The translations under genes and the position numbers were made by a program. The notes under the pieces are model-generated. The model was not told the origin of the DNA and did no database searches. It saw only the letters and a program-made list of their open reading frames with translations. Below, piece after piece: positions 55,548-64,000 of a DNA stretch of 64,000 nt. Each line of letters opens with the position of its first letter. Positions within the stretch are counted from its first letter, which is position 1. The DNA lies in NCBI RefSeq assembly GCF_044457565.1, contig NZ_JBITGZ010000010.1, positions 1 through 64,000 on the forward strand, given 5' to 3'. Source of the DNA: Kitasatospora sp044457565. GTDB lineage: Bacteria > Actinomycetota > Actinomycetes > Streptomycetales > Streptomycetaceae.

Positions 55548-58040
55548 TCAGGGCGTGTAGGTACCGGTCTTGACGGTGGCCCAGGAGCCGCCCCTGACGG
55601 TGGACACCGTCAGCTGCCGGTTGAGGGTGTCGCCGTACTCGTCGAAGGCGACGCGGCCGGTGACGCCGTCGAACGCCACACCGGCCATGGCCTTGACCAC
55701 CCTGGCCCGGGCGTCGACGGGCAGCGCGCCGCCGTTGGCGGCCACCACGCTCCTGACCGCCTCGATGACGGCCCAGACCGAGTCGTACGCGTAGCCGCCG
55801 TACGAACCGGGATCCTCCGGATAGCCGGCTGCCCGGTACTGGGACAGGAACGACTTGGCGCTGGGCAGCTCCTGCGGCGGGGCGCCGACGGAGCTGGCCA
55901 GGTCCCCCTCGGCCTTGGGGTTGAGGCTGATGAACTCGGGGGCGTAGATGCCGTCGCCCCCCATCAGGGGGACGTTCGCGCCCGCCTGCTTGAGCTGCTG
56001 GGAGAGCGCCGCCGCAGCCGGGTAGTCCCCGCCGTAGTAGACGGCGTCGGCCCCGGAGGTCTTGACCCGCGCGGCGAGGGTCGGGAAGTCGCGGTCGTCG
56101 GGGTTGGTGTGTTCCGTGCCCACCACCGACCCGCCGAGCCTGGTGAACTCGCTGCTGAAGCCCGCCGCGAGGGAGGCGCCGTAGCTCTTCTTGTCGTCGA
56201 TGACGAAGAGCCTGGTCTTCCGGGCTTCCTTGTAGAGGTACTGGGCGGCGAACGGCCCTTGGGCCGCGTCCGTGGTGACGGTACGGAAGTAGGTCTTGTA
56301 CGGGCGGGACTTGCTGCCCTTGGCCCAGTCGGCGCCCTGGGTCAGCACCGGGTTGGTGTTCGCCGGCGAGACGTCGACCAGGCCCGCCTGGTCGAGCACG
56401 CCCAGCATGGACTGGGCGACGCTGGAGTTGAGCGGCCCGACCACCCCGAGCACCTTGTTGTCGCCGACGAACTGGCCCGCGTTCTGCTCGCCCTTCGCGG
56501 GCTGCGCCTGGTCGTCCAGGGCCTTCAGCTCGAAGGTCACTCCGGGCACGTACCGGGTCTGGTTGGCGGTCCTCACCGCCAGCTCGGCGGAGTTCTTGAG
56601 GCTCAGCCCGAACGCGGCCAGGCTGCCGCTGAGCGGCGCGTCCAGCCCGATCGCCACGGTGACGGCGGCGGCCGGGCCGCCGCCGTTCGCGGCCGCGCTG
56701 CTCGCCCCACCCGTCCCGCCGCTCGCACCCGCCGAGTCGTCCCCGGCGAAGGTCTTGGCCACGATGCCGCCGATGGCGGCCACGACCAGGGCCACGGCCA
56801 CGACGGTTGCCCGCCGAGCCACGGAGGGCCGCCGTGACGCAGCCGCCGTGAGGTCCGGCCGGCGGTAGGTCACCGACGGGAACGACCCCGCGCCGCCCAC
56901 CGCCGGGGAGGGCCTGGACGGCGTGGACGGAATGGACGGCGTCGACGCAATGGACGGCGTGCCCGCGTCGGGACGCTGGCCTTCCGGTGGCGCGCCGTGC
57001 GGGCCGGGCGCCGGCGTGCCGAGCGGCGGCGGCGCCGGATCGGATGCGCGAGGCACCGGCGGGGTCCCGCGCCTCTCCGGCGGCGGAAGGTGCGAAGCGG
57101 GGCTGTCGTCGGGGTCCGGCGCCACGGGCTCCGGGGCGGGGTGCGGGGTCGGGACGGGGACCGGAGCCGGCCGTGGGAGGGGCGTCGGCGATGGAAGGGG
57201 CGTCGAGGTCGTGCCCGACTCCCGGAGCGCCTCCGCCAGCAGCCCGACCGCCCCGGCGAGACTCACGCGCTGTGCCGGGTCCTTGGTGAGGAGCGCCTCC
57301 AGCACCGGGCCGAGCGGGCCGGCCTCGGTCGGCGGCCGGTGCGGGCGGGTGAAGACGGCGATGGCGAGGGCGTGCAGGCCCTCCGCGTCGAACGGCGGAC
57401 GCCCCTCCACCGCGTGGTAGAGCGTGGCTCCGAGGGCCCACAGGTCGTTGGCGGGCGTGGGGCGCTTGCCCTCCAGCTGCTCCGGCGGCATGTACATCGG
57501 GGTGCCGATGACGGCACCGCTGTGGCTGAGCCTGGTGGAGGCGTCGGCGAGATGGGCGATGCCGAAGTCGGTGAGGACGACCCGGTCCTTGGACAGCAGG
57601 ATGTTGTCCGGCTTGATGTCCCGGTGGACGATCCCCGCTCCGTGCGCCTCCGCGAGGGCGCCGAGCATCGCGGCGCCGATCTCGGCGACCCGCCGGACGG
57701 GCAGCCGGCCCTGGTCACGGATCGCGGCGGCGAGGGACTGCCCGCGGACGAACTCCATCACGATGACGGGCGAGCCGTTGTGCTCGACCACGTCGTGGAT
57801 GGTGATGATGCCGGGATGGCTCAGGGTGACCGCCGCACGGGCCTCGCCGGTGAAGCGCTTGAGCAGCCTGCCGCGCTCGCCGTCCTCCAGCCCCGGGGGG
57901 AAGAGGATCTCCTTGACGGCGACCTCCCGGCCGAAGAGGTGCTGGTCGGTGCCGCGCCAGACGCGGCCCATCCCGCCCTGGCCGATCCGTTCGACCAACT
58001 GGTAACGCCCGGCGATGAGGTCCGCGTTCTCCTGGGTCAC
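55548..58040 (-). CDS. Receptor-like Ser/Thr kinase with extracellular periplasmic-binding-protein domain
   Basis: An 830-residue transmembrane kinase. The cytoplasmic kinase (about 12-275) has IGQGGMGRVWRG, Lys43 (AVKEI), HRDIKPDN and DFGIAHLAD, all intact. A Pro-rich juxtamembrane stretch leads to one membrane helix at about 408-430 (VVAVALVVAAIGGIVAKTF). The extracellular ~380 residues form a type I periplasmic-binding protein like branched-chain amino acid receptors: AIGLDAPLSGSLAAFG, GVVGPLNSS, VSPANTNPVL and YDSVWAVIEA. Binding of an amino acid-like ligand outside would regulate kinase activity inside. Encoded alone, upstream of an APC transporter gene on the same strand. Confidence 0.92.
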   Translation of the reverse strand: MTQENADLIAGRYQLVERIGQGGMGRVWRGTDQHLFGREVAVKEILFPPGLEDGERGRLLKRFTGEARAAVTLSHPGIITIHDVVEHNGSPVIVMEFVRGQSLAAAIRDQGRLPVRRVAEIGAAMLGALAEAHGAGIVHRDIKPDNILLSKDRVVLTDFGIAHLADASTRLSHSGAVIGTPMYMPPEQLEGKRPTPANDLWALGATLYHAVEGRPPFDAEGLHALAIAVFTRPHRPPTEAGPLGPVLEALLTKDPAQRVSLAGAVGLLAEALRESGTTSTPLPSPTPLPRPAPVPVPTPHPAPEPVAPDPDDSPASHLPPPERRGTPPVPRASDPAPPPLGTPAPGPHGAPPEGQRPDAGTPSIASTPSIPSTPSRPSPAVGGAGSFPSVTYRRPDLTAAASRRPSVARRATVVAVALVVAAIGGIVAKTFAGDDSAGASGGTGGASSAAANGGGPAAAVTVAIGLDAPLSGSLAAFGLSLKNSAELAVRTANQTRYVPGVTFELKALDDQAQPAKGEQNAGQFVGDNKVLGVVGPLNSSVAQSMLGVLDQAGLVDVSPANTNPVLTQGADWAKGSKSRPYKTYFRTVTTDAAQGPFAAQYLYKEARKTRLFVIDDKKSYGASLAAGFSSEFTRLGGSVVGTEHTNPDDRDFPTLAARVKTSGADAVYYGGDYPAAAALSQQLKQAGANVPLMGGDGIYAPEFISLNPKAEGDLASSVGAPPQELPSAKSFLSQYRAAGYPEDPGSYGGYAYDSVWAVIEAVRSVVAANGGALPVDARARVVKAMAGVAFDGVTGRVAFDEYGDTLNRQLTVSTVRGGSWATVKTGTYTP

Positions 58041-58086
58041 GCGCCATACTTTAGGGGGCCGCGCGGCACTCGCGGGCGGGATTCGC

Positions 58087-58113
58087 GGCCCGGGTGATCA
58101 GCCCGTCCGGGCC
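58087..58113 (-). terminator. Weak hairpin between transporter and kinase genes
   Basis: GGCCCGG (58087-58093) pairs with CCGGGCC (58107-58113) across a 13-nt loop, past the transporter stop on the minus strand. Confidence 0.35.
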
Positions 58114-58224
58114 CGCGCCGCAGCTCAGCACCTCGCCCGGACACCGGCCCGGCGCCGGGTCAGTTCCGTTCACTCCCATCCGAGTTGTCCGCGGGCCCAC
58201 GCCACGGCCCTTCCGCGTCCGCGG

Positions 58225-60192
<1,968 letters not shown>

Positions 60193-60406
60193 CTTGCACT
60201 CCCGTCGAGAGCAGTGAGCAGCCTGGCCGCAGGACGAGCGGCCGGCCCAGCGTATGCGAGCCACCCCCCTCGGCCTGCGCGAACACCGGCGGGCGCCCCC
60301 GCCGTCACCCCAATAGCGGGTCGATGGGATCGACGGCGGGAGCCGATCACCACAACTCGGACGCCTGCCCCCGCCGGGCGCCCGGCGGGGGCAGGGGGCA
60401 CGGCCC

Positions 60407-61942
60407 TCAGGCGCCGTGGCCCGCGGGCGCGCCCGCCCACGCGGCCAGCGCGGCGTCGCGCCCGCTCGGGCGGGCGGCGTCGTCGTCGGCCCGGGTGGCC
60501 CAGGCGATGTGGCCGTCGGGCCGGATCAGGACCTCGGCCACCCCGTCCAAGGCGGCATGGCGGTCGTACCGCCGGGCTGTGACGGCACGGACGCGGGTGC
60601 CCCGGCCGCCGGTGAGGCCCGCAGGCCGGTCCGGGTCTGCGGCGAGGCCGAGCAGGACGAAGCCTCCGCGATGCAGCAGCTCGTACACGCGGGTCGCCTT
60701 CGAGCCGGCGACCGTCAACCCGGCGTCCGGCATCCGGCGCCCCACCAGGGGGTCGGTGTCCGCGTCCCCGTCCGCCGGCGGGTAGGCGGTGCTCAGCGCG
60801 GAGACCTGACCGGCCAGACGGCGGTTGACCTCCTCGATGCCGAGCAGTTCGTCGAAGAGCCTGCGCAGCGCGGCGGCGGGGCGCTGGTACTGCGGGACGA
60901 GGGTCAGCTCCGCCAGCAGGGTCTGGACCTCGGTGTTCTCGGTGACGGCCAGTCCCACGGGGTGGCGCTCCCGGTGGTAGCTGCCGAGCAGTCCGGGCGG
61001 CGCCCAGCCGTTGATCACGGCGGCCAGCTTCCAGCCCAGGTTCATGGCGTCCTGGAGTCCGGTGTTCAGGCCTTGGCCGGCCGCGGGGAAGTGAATGTGC
61101 GCGGCGTCGCCGGCGAGCAGGACGCGGCCGCAGCGGTAGCGCTCGGCGAGCCTGGTGGCGTTGCCGAAGCGCGACAGCCAGCGCGGCTGCGCCACACCGA
61201 GGTCGCCGCCGCAGAGCCGGATCAGGGCGGCCCGGAACTCCTCCAGCGTCACCGGCTCGGCGGCCGGGGTCCGCATCCGCTCCGGATCCATGAGGACGAA
61301 GCGGGTCAGGCCGTCCTCCAGCGGGACGACGAGCAGGCCGCGGGCCCGCGCCTAGTCCAGGGCGGCGGGATCCGCGCCGACCACCGCGAAGTCCCCGAGC
61401 ACCCCGGTCAGCGTCTCCGCGGTGCCGGGGAACCCGATGCCGGCGGCCTCTCGCACCGTGCTGCGGGCGCCGTCGCACCCCACCGCGTACGCGGCGCGCA
61501 CGGTCTCGTTGCCGCCGCCCCCAGGCCCGCGGAGCCGTACCTCGACCCCCTCGGCGTCCTGACGAAGCCCCACGGTCTCGTACCCGCGGCTGATCTCCAC
61601 CCCGAGTTCGCGTGCCCGCTCCTCCAGCAGCGCCTCCGTGCGGGCCTGGGCCAGGAACAGGGTGTAGCCGTGGCGGCTGTCCAGAGCGGCGAAGTCGAGG
61701 CGGGTGTCGAGGGCCGCGAAGTGCCAGCCCGGCACCGTCCTGCCGCAGGCCAGGAAGCGGGGCGCGAGGCCGCGCAGGTCCATCAGCTCCACGCTGCGCG
61801 GATGCAGCGTCAGCGCGCGGGAGTCCCGCTGCGGTTCGGTGCGGCGCTCCACGATCCGGGTCCGCACACCCGCCAGCGCCAGCTCGCAGGCGAGCATCAG
61901 CCCGGTCGGCCCGCCGCCCACCACGATCACATCGATGTCCAT
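60407..61942 (-). pseudogene. Aromatic-ring/rifampin-type FAD monooxygenase interrupted by one amber codon
   Basis: Two halves of one protein lie in the same frame, separated by a single TAG at 61354-61352. Upstream: VIVVGGGPTGLMLACELALAG (FAD site) and GCDGARSTVREAAG (DG motif). Downstream: GRVLLAGDAAHIHFPAAGQGLN (GD motif), DAMNLGWKL and a thioredoxin-like C-terminus, as in polyketide/rifampicin hydroxylases. Sequence around the stop (LD-stop-ARARGLLVV) continues without gap, so a CAG-to-TAG change fits. A sequencing error or readthrough would restore a ~511-residue enzyme. The ATG has GAGGGAG 8 bp upstream. Divergent from tetR with a palindromic operator between. Confidence 0.85.
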
Positions 61943-61962
61943 CGGAGATGCTCCCTCGGATT

Positions 61963-61996
61963 TAGTGAACAGCGTTCACGTGAACGCTGTTCACTA
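61963..61996. promoter_or_regulatory. Perfect 34-bp palindromic operator made of two 15-bp TetR sites
   Basis: The whole 34 bp from 61963 to 61996 is self-complementary. It consists of GTGAACAGCGTTCAC (61965-61979) directly followed by GTGAACGCTGTTCAC (61980-61994), each a TetR-style inverted repeat of GTGAAC. It lies between the divergent monooxygenase and tetR starts and covers the tetR -10 element. Confidence 0.85.
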
Positions 61997-62000
61997 TAGT
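61995..62000 (+). promoter_or_regulatory. -10 element of tetR giving a probable leaderless mRNA
   Basis: TATAGT ends 7 bp before the ATG at 62008, so transcription should begin at or within a base of the start codon. No Shine-Dalgarno is present. The hexamer overlaps the end of the operator palindrome. Confidence 0.6.
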
Positions 62001-62007
62001 GAGCCCC

Positions 62008-62742
62008 ATGAGCTCCCCGTCAACCCCCGCACGAGGCCGCCCCGCCCGGCTCGACCCCGACCGCACCGTCGGGACAGCCCTCGAACTGCTGGACGAAGCC
62101 GGGCTGGACGCCCTGACCATGCGACGCCTCGCCGACGCGCTGGGCGTCCAGGCCGGCGCGCTGTACCGCTACTTCGCCACCAAGCAGGACCTGCTGACGG
62201 CGATGGCGGAACGGATGCTGGCCGATGCCGGCACTCCCCCGGCAGCGGCAGCGACCCCTGACGCCGACTGGAGCGAGCGGCTGGCCGACCTCGCCAGGGC
62301 GATGCGCGCGGCGCTGCTCGCCCGTCGCGACGGCGCCCGGGTCTTCGCCGGTACGCACTCGACCGGGCCGCACACCCTCGGCTTCGCCGAGACGATGATC
62401 GGCGTGCTGCGCGAGGCCGGCTTCGATGACCGGGACGCGGCGCACACCCTCATGGCGGTGGCCAACTTCACCGTCGGCCACACCCTGGAGGAGCAGGCCG
62501 CCCTGCGGCCCGGCAGCGGGGATCCCGCCGACCCGGAACGCCTGTGCCAGGCCGTGACCGTGACGCCGGGCCGGTTCCCCCACCTCGCCACGGCGCTGCC
62601 CACCCTGACCGGTACCGACTTCACCGCCGGCTTCGAGTTCGGCCTCCGCGTCCTCGTCCAAGGCCTGCGCACGCTGGACCGGACCGGGCACCGGCACGGA
62701 TACGCGGCCGGGCACGGCGGCGGAGGCCGGGAGCGCTCCTGA
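62008..62742 (+). CDS. TetR-family regulator controlling the divergent monooxygenase
   Basis: A 244-residue TetR-type repressor. The N-terminal helix-turn-helix spans about 18-63 (TMRRLADALGVQAGALYRYFATKQDLL), followed by a C-terminal helical domain resembling TetR_C (LARRDGARVFAGTH, the Tet-repressor class C-terminal pattern). Ligands in this class are often polyketides or antibiotics, consistent with the neighbouring hydroxylase gene. The ATG at 62008 is favoured over the in-frame GTG at 61999, which lies within the promoter. The operator at 61963-61996 supports autoregulation. The broken partner enzyme leaves the repressor possibly orphaned. Confidence 0.88.
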   Translation: MSSPSTPARGRPARLDPDRTVGTALELLDEAGLDALTMRRLADALGVQAGALYRYFATKQDLLTAMAERMLADAGTPPAAAATPDADWSERLADLARAMRAALLARRDGARVFAGTHSTGPHTLGFAETMIGVLREAGFDDRDAAHTLMAVANFTVGHTLEEQAALRPGSGDPADPERLCQAVTVTPGRFPHLATALPTLTGTDFTAGFEFGLRVLVQGLRTLDRTGHRHGYAAGHGGGGRERS

Positions 62743-63146
62743 CCGCACCCGGCCGGCCACCGCCCGCGCACGAGGTCCGGCGCACCGGACAGGACGGTCC
62801 GGAGAGCCCACGGGAAGAGCAGCGAGCCCGTCCTCCACACGTGACCCGCCGGCGTCCCGAACCCGGCCCGGGGGGTCGCCGTACCACGGACCGTCCGCCC
62901 AGGGTGGGGAATTCGCGGGCAGACCCCCCGCATGGGCGAACCGGGCCCCGCAGGAGGGAAACACGGGCCCGCGGCGGCGAAAATCTGGTGCCAGCACCGC
63001 TACTTCGGCTCTGCCCGACACACCCCGCCGCACCACGGTCGGCGAGGGCCGGCGCGGGCGTCGGGACATGCGAACCAGAGCTGCCACGCCGCCGGAGCCG
63101 GCCCCCGTCCGCCCTTCCGTACTCTTTCGATCGTTTGAGGATGCTG
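62743..63146. other. Intergenic region before the conservon-type kinase
   Basis: 404 bp with no supportable gene. It should contain the kinase operon promoter, but no strong -10/-35 pair stands out. GAGG lies 6 bp before 63147. Confidence 0.55.
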
Positions 63147-64000
63147 ATGCTTAGTGCTGGATCGTCACCCGTGGACCGGCGCTCCGCTCCCGTTCTCGTG
63201 TGGCTCCTACCCACGGTCGTGACGGCGGCGGCCGCCGCCGTCGCCGTGTCGCTGGCCTCGGCCGGCGCCCGCGCGGGTGTCCTCTGGTGCGGGGTGGTGG
63301 GCACCGCGGCGGTGGCGGTGGTGGCCGCCGAGGCGGCGCGCCGGGGGCGCGCGCTGGCGGCGCTGCGCCGGCAGTACGCCCGGCAGGAGAACGAGCTGCG
63401 CCGACGGCTGGCCCGGCAGGAGAGCGAGACGGCCGAGCTGGCCGCGGTCGCGCTGCCCGAGGCCGTCGCCCGGCTCCAGCGCGGCGAGTTCACCGAGGAC
63501 GTGCTGAAGGCGTACGAATCCCACGACACCGTCGTCGGTGCGGAGTTCCAGGCCGCCCGGCACTCCGTGCTGCGAACCGTCCTGGACGCCGTCGACAACG
63601 AGGAGGGCATGCGCGAGTCCGCCCAGCGGGCCTTCGTCAACATCGCCCGCCGCGTCCAGGCGATCATCCACCGGCAGGCCCAGGACCTGCGCGAGATGGA
63701 GGACCGGCACGGCAACGACCCGGCCGTCTTCGACGACCTGCTGCGCCTGGACCACGGCAACGCGCTGATCGGCCGGCTCGCCGACAGCATCGCCGTCCTC
63801 GGCGGCGCCCGCCCCGGCCGGCAGTGGAGCAGGTCGGTGCCGCTGTACAGCGTGCTGCGCGGCGGTATGTCGCGAATCCTGGACTATCAGCGGGTGGAAC
63901 TGCACCCGGTGTCCGAGGTGGCCGTGGTCGGACCCGCCGTCGAACCGCTCATCCACGCGGTCGCCGAGCTGCTGGACAACGCCACCCGCTACTCCCCGCC
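63147..64000 (+). CDS. CvnA-like conservon sensor histidine kinase, N-terminal part (truncated by window edge)
   Basis: The first 284 residues of a nitrate/sulfonate-sensor-like atypical kinase. Two short hydrophobic segments at the N-terminus (about 13-32 and 37-55) are followed by a coiled region (RRQYARQENELRRRLARQ), a helical section with LLRLDHGNALIGRLADSIAVLGG in the DHp-like position, and the start of the ATPase domain with the N-box ELLDNATRYSP. CvnA kinases of Streptomyces have this order and head operons with a roadblock protein, a DUF742 protein and a small GTPase, which would lie just beyond the window. ATG at 63147 chosen for GAGG 6 bp upstream; ATG 63141 is the alternative. Confidence 0.85.
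   Translation, partial: MLSAGSSPVDRRSAPVLVWLLPTVVTAAAAAVAVSLASAGARAGVLWCGVVGTAAVAVVAAEAARRGRALAALRRQYARQENELRRRLARQESETAELAAVALPEAVARLQRGEFTEDVLKAYESHDTVVGAEFQAARHSVLRTVLDAVDNEEGMRESAQRAFVNIARRVQAIIHRQAQDLREMEDRHGNDPAVFDDLLRLDHGNALIGRLADSIAVLGGARPGRQWSRSVPLYSVLRGGMSRILDYQRVELHPVSEVAVVGPAVEPLIHAVAELLDNATRYSP

Noticed and set aside
60320..60334. GTCGAT-GGG-ATCGAC inverted repeat as a firm operator of the transporter gene
   Set aside because: Arms are only 6 bp and no regulator is adjacent; chance is likely in this composition.

Overview
The base composition (very GC-rich, strong G/C third-position bias), frequent GTG/TTG starts, ATGA/GTGA gene overlaps, leaderless-type promoters and the families present (two SpoIIE-type phosphatases, a CvnA-like conservon kinase at the right end, PknB-type kinases, monomeric isocitrate dehydrogenase) point to the chromosome of a Streptomyces/Kitasatospora-type actinomycete. 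No tRNA, rRNA, CRISPR array, transposase or integrase was seen.

Layout. 1-7.2 kb: the end of a Ser/Thr kinase, a TetR regulator with a clear operator divergent from an APC permease and an amidohydrolase, and the monomeric isocitrate dehydrogenase gene with a MarR/TamR-like palindrome in its leader. 7.5-16.6 kb: a three-gene overlapping operon (alpha/beta hydrolase, caspase-like protease fused to a STAND-type NTPase and a propeller-like C-terminus, and a 1669-residue P-loop/helical-repeat protein) that looks like an undescribed self-sensing or conflict module. 16.7-20.4 kb: a GAF/PAS/SpoIIE phosphatase, a universal stress protein and an unknown protein.

20.5-28.4 kb: a tightly coupled five-gene minus-strand operon joining an atypical kinase, a VWA protein, a zinc-rich protein ending in a KH motif, an unknown protein with a basic tail, and a NYN/PIN-type RNase-like domain fused to FHA. 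A divergent membrane protein with a PemK/MazF-like region sits beside it. Together they suggest a phosphorylation-controlled RNA-targeting system, the strongest novelty candidate in the window. 29.8-33.6 kb: a LodA/GoxA-type (CTQ quinoprotein) amino-acid oxidase, its LodB-type flavoprotein and a third unknown gene, all overlapping. 34-35.5 kb: a secreted trypsin-like protease. 36-40 kb: RNase H, then a Family 2 encapsulin shell carrying a cyclic-nucleotide-binding insertion with a cysteine desulfurase that has a long disordered N-terminal tail.

40-47.3 kb: small unknown genes, a phosphoribosyltransferase, a second SpoIIE phosphatase with a fused anti-sigma-type ATPase, a tandem heptamer repeat resembling a SARP operator, and an FHA domain fused to a flavoprotein monooxygenase. 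47.4-54.3 kb: a flavoprotein monooxygenase with a TPR-like partner, a TPR-LuxR regulator, a DUF4440-like protein, a secreted Tap-like peptidase and an aldo/keto reductase. 54.6-64 kb: an NRPS adenylation-domain remnant, a receptor-like kinase with a periplasmic-binding-protein sensor, an APC transporter, a flavin monooxygenase gene broken by one in-frame amber codon and divergent from a TetR gene with a perfect 34-bp palindromic operator, and the start of a CvnA-like sensor kinase.

Start sites were chosen from visible Shine-Dalgarno spacing. All functional statements rest on motifs read by eye, with no database search.
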